A stretch of DNA of 64,000 bases from JAJPKK01 sp963702755. GTDB taxonomy: Bacteria > Pseudomonadota > Alphaproteobacteria > Rhizobiales > Xanthobacteraceae. This document shows, piece by piece, positions 40,444 through 49,572 of this stretch (position 1 is its first letter; the number at the start of each line of letters is the position of its first letter). Made by a program: the position numbers and the translations under genes. Where the stretch lies: positions 186,001 through 250,000 of the forward strand of contig CAVPDZ010000006.1 of the NCBI GenBank assembly GCA_963702755.1. The letters are read 5' to 3'. The notes beneath the pieces were generated by a model. That model saw only the letters and a program-made list of their open reading frames with translations, was not told the origin of the DNA and made no database searches.

Positions 40444-40692
40444 ATGAGAATTTTCCTTGTCGCGACGGTGGTCGCAGCAATGATCACACCCGCGTATGCG
40501 CAGTATGCGCCGATGGGTACGGGCAACGGTAAGGGGACCGGCGCTCAGCCGCCAAAGCCGCAGCAGGCGACCGTCGACCCGGAACAGAAAAAGCGGGACG
40601 ACAAGGCCTTCAACGATGCCGTGAAACGCATTCCCGGACCCGACAAGAAATACGATCCGTGGGGAACCGTCCGCAACGCCGGCGACAAATAG
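40444..40692 (+). CDS. Small secreted protein, DPWG paralog 1
   Basis: 82-residue protein: signal peptide MRIFLVATVVAAMITPAYAQ, a Gly/Pro/Gln-rich linker, and a conserved charged tail KRDDKAFNDAVKRIPGPDKK then YDPWGTVR. The tail recurs in the next two genes. Exported to the periplasm by the look of its signal. I do not recognise a named family and assign no function. Confidence 0.75.
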   Translation: MRIFLVATVVAAMITPAYAQYAPMGTGNGKGTGAQPPKPQQATVDPEQKKRDDKAFNDAVKRIPGPDKKYDPWGTVRNAGDK

Positions 40693-40759
40693 CGATTCGA
40701 ACTTCGCGGAGCGAACTGCCGTTTCCTTCGATAGGAACATGCAAAAGGGGAGAGGCGAG

Positions 40760-41008
40760 ATGCGATTGATCGTTGCGGCTATGCTTGTCGCGGCATTGGC
40801 GGTACCGGCCTACGCACAGTTCGACGGGCTCGATATCGGCCCGAGCGGCGGTATCGTTAAGCCGCGCATGGATGATCCCACGAAGAAAAATGAAGCCGAA
40901 AAGGCCTATAAGGAGGGCGTCAATAAGATACCGACGCCGGCGGCGAAGAAGGTCGACCCGTGGGGGACGGTTCGAGACACCGGAAACGGCAAAGCCGCCA
41001 ATAAGTGA
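40760..41008 (+). CDS. Small secreted protein, DPWG paralog 2
   Basis: 82 residues from ATG 40760 (MRLIVAAMLVAALAVPAYAQ), preceded by GGGGAGAGG as ribosome binding site. The mature part GLDIGPSGGIVKPRMDDPTK leads to the shared tail AEKAYKEGVNKIPTPAAKK and VDPWGTVRDTG. Clearly paralogous to the genes on each side; the most divergent of the three (AAKK instead of DKKY). Function unknown. Confidence 0.75.
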   Translation: MRLIVAAMLVAALAVPAYAQFDGLDIGPSGGIVKPRMDDPTKKNEAEKAYKEGVNKIPTPAAKKVDPWGTVRDTGNGKAANK

Positions 41009-41040
41009 CACGTATTGATGATCGAGGGGAGAAGCGGAGC

Positions 41041-41286
41041 ATGAAACCGGTCCTTGCCGCTGCGATGATCCTGGTGCTGGGGGCGCCCGCATTTGCCCAG
41101 TACGGCGCGATCAATGGGCCCGGCACTGCGTCGAGCGTTGGAAAGCAAAACGCCCCGAAAGAGCAGGTCGACGACCCGATCAAGAAAAAGCAGGACGAAA
41201 AGGCCTTCCGCGACGGCGTCAGTCGGATTCCTGATCCCGAAAAGAAATACGATCCGTGGGGAAACCTCCGCTCTGGGGGAAGATGA
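41041..41286 (+). CDS. Small secreted protein, DPWG paralog 3
   Basis: 81 residues from ATG 41041 (MKPVLAAAMILVLGAPAFAQ), preceded by GAGGGGAGAAG. The mature part has KEQVDDPIKKKQDEKAFRDG, then VSRIPDPEKKYDPWGNLR. Same layout as the two genes upstream: signal peptide, short variable linker, charged helix, IPxPxKK-DPWG end. Third member of a tandem triplet. Function unknown. Confidence 0.75.
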   Translation: MKPVLAAAMILVLGAPAFAQYGAINGPGTASSVGKQNAPKEQVDDPIKKKQDEKAFRDGVSRIPDPEKKYDPWGNLRSGGR

Positions 41287-41516
41287 TCACACCCTTCGCC
41301 GCGATCGGATTGGCGATTCGGTATAGCAGGTTCGGCGCAAGCGACCCGCAGCGTTGCTTCACCTTTCAGCCGTGATGGGCGACGTGCGAATTTGCGCGGT
41401 CCATTCGTTGTTGCCCTCCTGACAATCCGACTGGCGCTCGCTATATGACTGCCGCGCCCGGCACCGTCCGGGCTTTCGGCGTTGGGCGCTGCTTGGGAAT
41501 TCACTAAGGGAAAGCG

Positions 41517-41807
41517 ATGACCGGAACGACACGATCGAGCGCCGGCCTCGACTCGAGACGACGCCGATTGCTCTATCGGCTGTGGCATCGAGGCACCCGG
41601 GAAATGGACCTGCTGATGGGCCGCTTCGCCGACGCCACGATCAGCGATTTGACGGACGCCGAAATCGCCGAGCTCGAACACCTCGCCGAGGTTCCCGACA
41701 AAGAGCTCTATGCCTGGCTCACCGGCGGCGATCCCGTGCCGCCCGATTACGATCTCGCGATATTCCGCCGGTTGCGCAGCTTTCACGCATCGGGTCCGGC
41801 CCCATGA
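41517..41807 (+). CDS. sdhE: FAD assembly factor SdhE (succinate dehydrogenase assembly factor 2)
   Basis: 96-residue protein that helps attach FAD covalently to succinate dehydrogenase. It carries the defining RGxxE motif (WHRGTREMDLLMGRF, about residues 23-37), followed by the acidic helix IAELEHLAEVPDKELYAWL and the usual GGDPVPPDYD. Length normal. Its stop starts a ladder of overlapping start/stop codons leading to mfd; sdhE beside mfd is common in related genomes. Confidence 0.92.
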   Translation: MTGTTRSSAGLDSRRRRLLYRLWHRGTREMDLLMGRFADATISDLTDAEIAELEHLAEVPDKELYAWLTGGDPVPPDYDLAIFRRLRSFHASGPAP

Positions 41808-41835
41808 GCCTCGCCCCATGAGCTTCGCCCCATGA
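41804..41835 (+). repeat. 14-bp tandem repeat making a chain of ATGA start/stop overlaps before mfd
   Basis: The unit ATGAGCYTCGCCCC occurs at 41804 and 41818 and begins again at 41832, the mfd start. Each ATG overlaps the TGA of the preceding frame: the sdhE stop (41805-41807), a five-codon frame MSLAP ending 41819-41821, and MSFAP ending 41833-41835. This gives a ladder of termination-reinitiation sites linking sdhE to mfd in three frames. Confidence 0.9.
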
Positions 41836-44800
41836 GCCTCGCGCACGTTCGATCACGCGCGCCGGCGCGATCTCCGGCCGAGGCGTTGCAAGTCGGCCGT
41901 CCGCTCACGCTTGCCGACGTCGCCGACGGTGCCGAAGGCCTCGTCCTCGCCGATCTCGCAAGGGCCGTCGCAGCGAAGCCGAACGCGCCGGCAACGAGCC
42001 TCCTGGTCGTGTGCCGGGACGGCGCCCGCATGGCGCAGCTTGCGCGTGCGCTCGCTTTCTTCGCGCCGGAGATCAGCGTGCTCGAATTTCCGGCGTGGGA
42101 TTGCCAGCCCTACGACCGCGCTTCGCCTCACCCCGCCATCGTCGCGCAGCGCATGACGGCGCTGTCGCGGCTGTCGCGACTCAAGGGGACCGAGAAGCCT
42201 TCCGCGCTGCTGACGACCGTCAACGCCGTCGTCCAGAGGGTCCCTGCGAAAGGCCTTGTGCAGGGACAGGCGCTGTCGGCCGCCCCCGGCAACATGATCG
42301 CCATGGACGGCATCGTGCGCTGGCTCGAGCTCAACGGCTATACGCGCGCCTCGACCGTGCGCGAAGCCGGCGAATATGCGCTGCGCGGCGGCATCCTCGA
42401 TCTCTATCCGCCCGGCGTGCATGACCCGGTGCGGCTCGATTTCTTCGGCGACACCTTGGAGTCGATCCGCACCTTCGATCCCGAAAGCCAGCGCAGCATC
42501 GACCAGATGCGCGCGCTCGACCTCGTGCCGGTCGCCGAATTCCAGCTCACGACCGAGACCATCCGCCGCTTCCGCACCGGCTACGTGCAGAATTTCGGCG
42601 CGACGACACCGGACGATCTGCTCTATGCGGCGATCAGCGAAGGCCGCCGCTATCCGGGCATGGAGCATTGGCTGCCGCTGTTTCATGCCGGGCTCGATAC
42701 GCTGTTCGATTACGTTGCCGGCTCGCCAATCGTCGTCGAACCGCTGGCCGAGGAGGCGGCCCACGAACGCTTCACCCAGATCGCGGATTATTACGAGGCG
42801 CGCCGTCAGGCCTTCGCGCAGCGCCAGGAGACGCCGTCAGCGGTGCCGTACCATCCGCTGCCGCCGGATCGGCTCTATCTCGCCGAAAACGAATGGCGCG
42901 AGCGGCTCGATGCCGCGGCGCTCGTGAGGCTCGCGCATTTCGCGGCTCCCGAGGGTGCCGCGGCGACGATCGACGCCGGCACCCGCGCCGGTCGCAACTT
43001 TGCTCCCGAGCGGACCACGCCTGACGCCAATGTGTTCGATGCGGTCAAGGACCACGTGAACGCGCTGCAATCCGCCGGCAAGCGCGTCGTGATCGCGCTG
43101 TGGAGCGAGGGTGCGCGCGATCGCATGTCCCACGTGCTCGCGGACCACGCGCTCCTCAATCTCGTCAACGTCGCGGATTGGCCGCAGGCGCGGGCGCGGC
43201 CGGCGTTCGAGATCGCGCTCGCAGTCCTCGGCCTCGAAGCCGGGTTCGAGACCGACGATCTCGCGGTGATCGGCGAGCAGGACATCCTCGGCGATCGCCT
43301 GGTGCGGCCGCGCCGTGCCAGCAAGCGCGCCGAGAATTTCATTGCCGAGGCAACGTCGCTTGCGGCGGGTGATCTCGTCGTTCACGTCGATCACGGCATT
43401 GGCCGGTTCATCGGCCTCAAGACCATCGAGGCCGCCGGAGCCCCCCACGATTGCCTCGAAATTCACTACGCCGGCAACGACAAGCTGTTCCTCCCGGTCG
43501 AGAACATCGAGCTCCTCTCGCGCTACGGCTCCGAGGAGATGAATGTCGAGCTGGATCGGCTCGGCGGCGCCGCCTGGCAGGCGCGCAAGGCGCGCATGAA
43601 GAGCCGCATCCGCGAGATGGCGGCCGAGCTGATCAAGATCGCGGCCGAGCGCCACCTGCGCGAAGCGCCGCGGCTCGTACCCGGACATGGCTCCTACGAC
43701 GAGTTCTGCGCCGGCTTTCCCTATGAGGAGACCGAGGACCAGGGCAACGCCATTACGGCGGTGCTCGACGATCTCGCCTCGGGCCGGCCGATGGATCGCC
43801 TCATTTGCGGCGATGTCGGCTTCGGCAAGACCGAGGTCGCGCTGCGGGCGGCGTTCGTTTCCGCCATGGGGGGCAAACAGGTCGCCGTCGTGGTGCCGAC
43901 GACGCTCCTGGCACGGCAGCACTTCAAGACGTTCTCCGAACGCTTCCGCGCGTTTCCGATCAAGGTCGCGCAGGCCTCGCGCCTCGTCGCGCCCGCCGAG
44001 CTCGCCAAGGTCAAGGCAGGGCTCACGGACGGCACCGTCGACATCGTCATCGGCACCCACGCTCTGCTCGGCAAATCCATCAAGTTTCGCGACCTGGGTC
44101 TCCTGGTCGTGGACGAGGAGCAGCATTTCGGCGTCGGTCACAAGGAGCGCCTCAAGACGCTGCGCGCCGAGGTTCACGTGCTCACGCTGACGGCGACCCC
44201 GATCCCGCGCACCCTTCAATTGGCGCTCACCGGCGTGCGCGAACTTTCGATCATCGCGTCGCCGCCCGTCGATCGCCTCGCGGTGCGCACATCGGTGTCG
44301 CCGTTCGATCCGCTGATCGTGCGCGAGGCGCTGCTGCGCGAGCGCTTCCGCGGCGGCCAGTCGTTCTATGTGTGCCCGCGCATCGAGCAACTGGCGGAAG
44401 CCAAAGCCTTCCTCGACAGCAGCGTGCCCGAGGTGCGCGTGGCGGTGGCCCATGGCCAGATGCCGTCGGCGGTGCTCGAAGATGTGATGTCGGCGTTCTA
44501 TGACGGCAAATTCGATGTGCTGCTGTCGACGACCATCATCGAATCCGGCCTTGATATTCCGACCGCCAACACGCTTGTCGTCAACCGCGCCGACATGTTC
44601 GGCCTCGCCCAGCTCTACCAGCTCCGCGGCCGCGTCGGCCGCTCCAAGACCCGCGCCTTCGCCTTGCTGACACTACCCGTCGGGCGCCGCCTCACGGCGC
44701 AAGCGGAACGCCGTCTCAAAGTGCTGCAATCTCTCGATACGCTGGGCGCGGGCTTCCAGCTCGCCTCCCATGACCTCGATATCCGCGGCGCCGGAAATCT

Positions 44801-45380
44801 GCTCGGCGAGGAGCAGTCCGGTCACATCAAGGAGGTCGGTTTCGAGCTCTATCAGCAGATGCTGGAGGAGGCGGTGGCAAGCCTCAAGGCCGGCATCGCC
44901 GAACCGATCTCGGACCGCTGGTCGCCGCAGATCACGATCGGCACGCCGGTGCTGATCCCCGAGGATTACGTCGCCGATCTGCCGGTGCGCCTCAATCTTT
45001 ATCGCCGGCTCGCGGACCTCGAGGACGAGCGCGACATCGACGCCTTCGGTGCCGAAGTCGTCGATCGCTTCGGACCGATGCCGCTCGAAGTGAAGCACCT
45101 TCTCGCGTTGGTCGTGGTCAAGGCACTATGTCGGCGCGCCAATGTCGCGAAGATCGAAGCGGGGCCGAAGGGTGCGGTGATGTCGTTCCGCGATGACCGC
45201 TTCGCCAATCCCGAGGGGCTCATCGCCTATATCCGCGACCAGGGCCGCGACGCCCGGGTCCGCCCCGACATGAAGGTGGTCTTCTTTGCCGACTGGGATA
45301 CGCCGGAGCAGCGGCTCAAGGGGACGACGCAAATCCTGCGTGCACTGGTCGGCATCGCGGAGCGCGCCAAGGCGGCGTGA
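41832..45380 (+). CDS. mfd: Transcription-repair coupling factor Mfd
   Basis: 1182-residue SF2 translocase that removes stalled RNA polymerase and recruits UvrA. N-terminal UvrB-like module (GAEGLVLADLARAV ... YDRASPHPAIVAQRM), RNA polymerase interaction domain (GDLVVHVDHGIGRFIGL), Walker A GDVGFGKTEVALRAAF (about residue 659), DEEQ box VVDEEQHFGVGHKERL (about 760), TATPIPRTLQLAL, QLRGRVGRSKTRAFA, and the C-terminal TRCF domain. Intact over 3.5 kb with no frameshift. Translation is probably coupled to sdhE. Confidence 0.96.
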   Translation: MSLAHVRSRAPARSPAEALQVGRPLTLADVADGAEGLVLADLARAVAAKPNAPATSLLVVCRDGARMAQLARALAFFAPEISVLEFPAWDCQPYDRASPHPAIVAQRMTALSRLSRLKGTEKPSALLTTVNAVVQRVPAKGLVQGQALSAAPGNMIAMDGIVRWLELNGYTRASTVREAGEYALRGGILDLYPPGVHDPVRLDFFGDTLESIRTFDPESQRSIDQMRALDLVPVAEFQLTTETIRRFRTGYVQNFGATTPDDLLYAAISEGRRYPGMEHWLPLFHAGLDTLFDYVAGSPIVVEPLAEEAAHERFTQIADYYEARRQAFAQRQETPSAVPYHPLPPDRLYLAENEWRERLDAAALVRLAHFAAPEGAAATIDAGTRAGRNFAPERTTPDANVFDAVKDHVNALQSAGKRVVIALWSEGARDRMSHVLADHALLNLVNVADWPQARARPAFEIALAVLGLEAGFETDDLAVIGEQDILGDRLVRPRRASKRAENFIAEATSLAAGDLVVHVDHGIGRFIGLKTIEAAGAPHDCLEIHYAGNDKLFLPVENIELLSRYGSEEMNVELDRLGGAAWQARKARMKSRIREMAAELIKIAAERHLREAPRLVPGHGSYDEFCAGFPYEETEDQGNAITAVLDDLASGRPMDRLICGDVGFGKTEVALRAAFVSAMGGKQVAVVVPTTLLARQHFKTFSERFRAFPIKVAQASRLVAPAELAKVKAGLTDGTVDIVIGTHALLGKSIKFRDLGLLVVDEEQHFGVGHKERLKTLRAEVHVLTLTATPIPRTLQLALTGVRELSIIASPPVDRLAVRTSVSPFDPLIVREALLRERFRGGQSFYVCPRIEQLAEAKAFLDSSVPEVRVAVAHGQMPSAVLEDVMSAFYDGKFDVLLSTTIIESGLDIPTANTLVVNRADMFGLAQLYQLRGRVGRSKTRAFALLTLPVGRRLTAQAERRLKVLQSLDTLGAGFQLASHDLDIRGAGNLLGEEQSGHIKEVGFELYQQMLEEAVASLKAGIAEPISDRWSPQITIGTPVLIPEDYVADLPVRLNLYRRLADLEDERDIDAFGAEVVDRFGPMPLEVKHLLALVVVKALCRRANVAKIEAGPKGAVMSFRDDRFANPEGLIAYIRDQGRDARVRPDMKVVFFADWDTPEQRLKGTTQILRALVGIAERAKAA

Positions 45381-45588
45381 TCGGGCGAATTCGTCCCACA
45401 ATGAAACATCGCGAGTAACGGCTGGCTGCGCAGAGGGCTTTTGTGTTGCACCGCGATCCGATATTAATCCGCTAGGCTTTCTCGAACCCCCGATCCAAAC
45501 TGTAGCGGCCGGCCCTTGACCCGCCGCGCATAATGCCTTGAATTTGCGTGTAGGGGGCGCAAAGCGGCGTGAGCGAAAGCAGGGTGCG

Positions 45589-47515
45589 ATGGCAGGGCAG
45601 CCGGACGATAAGCACTGGTTCGTTTCGCTCAACGGCAAACGGTATGGCCCCTTTACATTTTCTGCCCTGACCGAGGCCGCTTCGCGCGGCGTCATCAATC
45701 CCGACACGGTTGTCTGGCGGCTCGGATGGGTCAGATGGCATCGTGCCGGCAGCGTGCCGGGATTGATCGATAAGGTTTCGGCGAAGGTTGAGCAGCCGCA
45801 GCCTCGCCCTGAAACAGCGAGGCAGAGCCGCACGGTTCAAGCCAAACTGCCCGAAGCGCCCACGCCGGTCGTCGAACGTCCCGCCGAGCGTCCGGGCGTC
45901 CGTGTCCAGCCGACATCGGCTCGCGCGCGCATCGCGGAGGATGATGAGCGGCAGCACGGATGAGGAAGACTACGGCAAACGGCGCCGGAGGATTCTCGAA
46001 AAATATCGCGCGGCTGACGAAAACGACGATGAGTTTCGCGAGACCGAGCGCGATGAACATGACGAGGAGGAAGAGGAGGAAGCGCCCCGGCGGACCACCC
46101 GAGATCGCCGGACTATCTCGGCGCGGCCAACGCCTGCTCGCGACGAGGATGACGAGGAGGAAGAGGAGATCGTCGAGCGACGCGCCACCACCGTGCGGAC
46201 GCGCCGCGCGGCGGAACCGACCGCGCTCGCCGACGATGAGGATGCGGACGAACGCGAGGATGAGGAAACCGATCGCGAGAAGGATCGTCGAAGAAGCACG
46301 CTGAAGAGGCGCCAAGGACAGCGCGCGGCCTCTCTCGGCAGAGGCCTCAGAGATGACGTCGCAGACGACCGCGTCGAGGACCACGACGAGGAGGAGGATG
46401 ATCGCGACGCCGGAGATCGTGACGAGGAGGAGGACTTGCAGCCCGTGCTGCGCCGGCCGCCATCACGGGACGGGCGCCGCGGGACACCAAATCTCAGGTT
46501 GGTGCGGCCATCTGACGATGAAACCGATACCGAAGACGAAGCGGAACCTGATCGGAACCCCGCGCCGGCTATCAAGATGGAGCGTCGGGCGCCGGCCGGC
46601 CCGATCCCCGACTTGCCCCCGCAAATTCGCGGTAGTGCGGACACGGACAAGACGACGCAAAAGCGCGGCGGCGGCTTCCTTGGCCTCATCAAACGCATCG
46701 CCATCACGTTCCTGGTGATCGTGCTGCTTGGTGCTATCGGCTATGGCACCTATTGGAGCGGGATCGTTCCGAAGTTGTGGCATCTGCGACAGGGCTCCGC
46801 ACCGAAGCCGCAGGAAGCGCCGTCGGCGGGCGTGATGTCGCCTGCCTCGCTCCCAACGACGCCGATTACGGACAGCGGCTTGCCGCGCGATGTTGCGACA
46901 TTGCCGGCGGTTGCGACGCTTGCGCAGAATGATCCGGCGGCCTTCAAGCGTTTCGTTGCCCGCTTCACTGCGGCCGCGGTCAATGTGCCGGACGATGCGA
47001 TCCTCTCCGTTGCCCGCAATGCGTTGCGCAAGAGCCTCAAGAAGCTCCTCGCCAACGCGCCTCCCGATGTCCTGCTTGATATCACCGATATTTATTTGAC
47101 CTATATGAAGACGTTGCAAGCGAGCAACGCGGAAAGTTGCGTCGCGCTGAGCGACGAAAGCAAGGGCGCCAAATTGACCGCGAACCTTGCCAAAGACTTT
47201 CCGATGCTTTTCGTCCGCGATATGACCACGCTGGACAGGATCGCCGCTACGGATCCCAAGGCGGTCGCCGCGGCGCCGACGGCCGAGGAGGCGCGGCCGC
47301 TGATCCAGTCGGTGTTCAACGCCTTGAGCAGTCTGCCGGTGCAGCGTGACCTGTTGCAACGAGAGAAGCTCGCGCCGCAGGAATTTTCGGCGTATTGCGA
47401 TCTCGTGGTGGCGTTCTACGGCGCGGTGCTGGCACTCCCCGAGGCCGATAAGGTCAAACTTCTGCGCTATCTCTATGCGACTGCGGCCGCGGACGACGAC
47501 GATCCGCCGAAATAA
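45589..47515 (+). CDS. GYF_2-domain membrane protein with a long acidic region, frameshifted
   Basis: N-terminal GYF_2/DUF4339 domain (WFVSLNGKRYGPFTFSALTE ... VVWRLGWVRWHRAGSVPGL, about residues 8-60), then a Pro-rich linker. The frame ends at 45963, but one extra G at 45958 joins it to DEEDYGKRRRRILEKYRAAD in the next frame. That part is a 200-residue highly charged stretch (EEEEEE and many Asp/Arg), one membrane helix (ITFLVIVLLGAIGYGTYW) and a conserved helical C-terminal domain (NDPAAFKRFVARFTAAAVNV ... FYGAVLALPEADKVKLLRYL). Joined length about 640 residues. Alternatively two overlapping genes with a second start at 45941. Function unknown. Confidence 0.75.
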
Positions 47516-47585
47516 CGACGCGCATCGACGCCCTCTCGGCGCTTGGGCCAAATCCGGCGCGCGAGCGCTCGCTGTCATTCCCGCA

Positions 47586-48164
47586 TTGCTGCTGATCGCG
47601 GCGAGTTCAGCCCCGGCGTATGCGCACGGCGGCGGCGGCGATGTGGCAAGCGGATTGGTCGGTGGCTTTCTGCATCCCCTGACCGGAGCCGATCACGTTG
47701 CCGCCATGGTCGCGGTGGGCCTGTGGGGAGCGCTCCTCGGCGCACCGGCGCTCTGGCTCTTGCCGGTCGCGTTTCCGCTGGTGATGGCGGCGGGAGGCGT
47801 GCTCGGGATCGCAGGCGTGCCGTTGCCGCACACCGAGATCGGAATTGCACTTTCCGCCATCGTGCTGGGACTCATGGTGATGTTTGCCGTGCGCGCACCT
47901 CTCGTGATCGCGGTGGGTGTCGTCGCGATATTTGCGATTTTCCACGGCTATGCCCACGGCGCGGAGCTTCCGCCCGGCGCCGATGCCATTGCGTTCTCGG
48001 CAGGGTTCGTCATTGCGACCGGCCTTCTTCATCTCGCGGGAATTGGGCTGGGCTACGCCGGCATCGAGCTGGCGGCACGATGGCCGGTGGGACGCGCTGC
48101 CGTACGGCTCGCCGGCGCTGCGATTGCGGTCGCGGGCGTGATCTTTCTCCGTGCCGCGCTCTGA
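47586..48164 (+). CDS. HupE/UreJ family protein
   Basis: About 192 residues: signal-like start (LLIAASSAPAYAHGGGG) and six membrane segments with the HupE/UreJ motifs GGFLHPLTGADHVAAMVAVG and IFHGYAHGAELP, where the His residues are proposed metal ligands in nickel or cobalt uptake. There is no ATG or GTG in frame before the signal peptide; TTG at 47586 is the best start, or a frameshift hides the true one. No hydrogenase or urease genes are nearby, so the metal and partner are unknown. Confidence 0.75.
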   Translation: MLLIAASSAPAYAHGGGGDVASGLVGGFLHPLTGADHVAAMVAVGLWGALLGAPALWLLPVAFPLVMAAGGVLGIAGVPLPHTEIGIALSAIVLGLMVMFAVRAPLVIAVGVVAIFAIFHGYAHGAELPPGADAIAFSAGFVIATGLLHLAGIGLGYAGIELAARWPVGRAAVRLAGAAIAVAGVIFLRAAL

Positions 48165-48314
48165 TTTTGTCGGTCGAGGTTTGTCGTGGCGTCGTGGGAG
48201 CTGAGGCGAATAGCAACTGGGGACAGCGGAATGGCCACGAGGGATTTGATGGAGGTTACGTTGCCGGCGTTTGGACTGATGTCCTTCATGTTCACCTCAC
48301 CCTGTTTCCCGATC

Positions 48315-48941
48315 GTGCTTGCTAGGAAGAACGCGATCGTCGCGATTGCCGCCTTGCTGTCTGCCATGGCGCCGCTGTTTGCACTCGCGAAGCATACCTA
48401 TGGGCGCGGCTGAGGCGCCCGGCGCGTGGGCTCCGCGGCACAGGCGTTTCTCGCGGGGCTGCTGCATCCGCTGCTGTTGCCGGCTCATGCGTTGGCGCTG
48501 ATCGGGCTTGCCGCGCTCGCCGGCAGCGCCAAATGGCGTTTGTGGAGCATAGCGGCGTTCGCGATTAGCCTCATGGGCGGCCTTGCGGCCGTCGCCGGTG
48601 GCGTCGGCGAAACGCCGGCGAACGATGTGCTGCTGGCGGCTGCGGCCATCTGCGGACTTGCAACAGCGGCTTTGCCGCACGTTCCGGCGTGGATTGCGGT
48701 GGTATCGGCGGCTGTCGTCGGTGTCGCGATCGGCCTCGATTCGCCGCCCGAAGTCATTTCGCTCCGCGATGCCGCGCTGATGCTCGCCGGCGTTGGCTGC
48801 GGCGGCATCCTGGCGTTTGCGTTCCTGGCTGCGATTGCCGCCGTGGCCGCCCGGCTGTGGCAGGGCGTGCCGCTCCGTGTTGCCGGTTCATGGGTTGCCG
48901 CGATTGCCGTTCTCGTTCTGGCGCTTCGTCTCACTTCGTAG
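48315..48941 (+). CDS. Second HupE/UreJ-like protein, interrupted near the N-terminus
   Basis: From GTG 48315 a signal-like segment (KNAIVAIAALLSAMAPLFAL then AKHTYGRG) runs into an in-frame TGA at 48411-48413; the same frame resumes GSAAQAFLAGLLHPLLLPAH ALALIGL and continues with about five membrane helices to RLTS. The layout (signal, HHxxGG-like start, GLLxHPxxxxxH) mirrors the HupE/UreJ family, so I read it as one gene damaged by indels or a stop. The second motif half is weak (PAHAL for GADHL). It could instead be a stand-alone 171-residue protein from GTG 48426. Confidence 0.45.
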
Positions 48942-48985
48942 GTGCGCGGCCAAAGAGCGACGGGAATTCATATCGGCGATGCAGG

Positions 48986-49453
48986 TCATCGGTTCGGACG
49001 TGCTGCCGCTGCGCCCGACACCTTGGTGCTCTTGACCAAGGTCACACGGTTCTGGCCGTTGACCCGCGCGTAGCCCACTTGATCCATGAGCTTGCGCACC
49101 AGAAAAATTCCAAGGCCGCCGATCTCGCGCTCTTCGACCGACCGCGAGACGTCCGGATCCGCTCGCGTGAACGGATCGAACGGCTTGCCGTTATCGACGA
49201 GCTCCACCAACAGCCGCTCGTCATCAAGCTTCAACGTGACCTTGAGCAGAGGAGCAATGGGGCCGCGCTCCGCAGCGGCCTGGTCGAACCCGTAGCTGAT
49301 GGTGTTGGTCAGAAGCTCGTCGAGCGCGAGGTTGACATGGCCGATCACGATCTCCGGCAGCTTGTTGCGGCTGCCGAAAGCTTCCACTTCCTCGGCCACG
49401 CGGCGGATTTCCGATAAGTCGCTGCGCAGCTCGATAACCAGTTGATCCTGCAT
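48986..49453 (-). CDS. RsbW-like ATP-binding protein (anti-sigma factor/serine kinase type HATPase)
   Basis: 155 residues from ATG 49453 (MQDQLVIELRSDLSEIRRV). HATPase_c boxes of the SpoIIAB/RsbW class are all present: N box NLALDELLTNTISYGF, G1 box VDNGKPFDPF and G2 box GGLGIFLVRKLMDQV. Such proteins bind a sigma factor or other partner and phosphorylate a STAS-domain antagonist. It is divergent from the NCS2 permease gene (119 bp between starts); a STAS gene lies just beyond the permease. No sigma factor gene is in the window. Confidence 0.87.
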   Translation of the reverse strand: MQDQLVIELRSDLSEIRRVAEEVEAFGSRNKLPEIVIGHVNLALDELLTNTISYGFDQAAAERGPIAPLLKVTLKLDDERLLVELVDNGKPFDPFTRADPDVSRSVEEREIGGLGIFLVRKLMDQVGYARVNGQNRVTLVKSTKVSGAAAARPNR

Positions 49454-49572
49454 CAGCGCCGGGTCCGGGGGCCTGAGGGAAAAAGGGCATATCAATCCCG
49501 CATGGCAACCACAATGCGGGTTTGACGCCCACGGGAATCCGCCTAAAATGCAATAGGTTGCCGGGAGGGGTC

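Noticed and set aside
46020..46460. GAGGAAGAG-rich DNA repeat or satellite
   Set aside because: The pattern follows from Asp/Glu codons of the charged protein segment and has no fixed period.
48411..48413. Selenocysteine or readthrough TGA in the second HupE-like gene
   Set aside because: The residue lies in a poorly conserved linker after the signal segment, no SECIS-like hairpin is evident, and HupE proteins are not selenoproteins.
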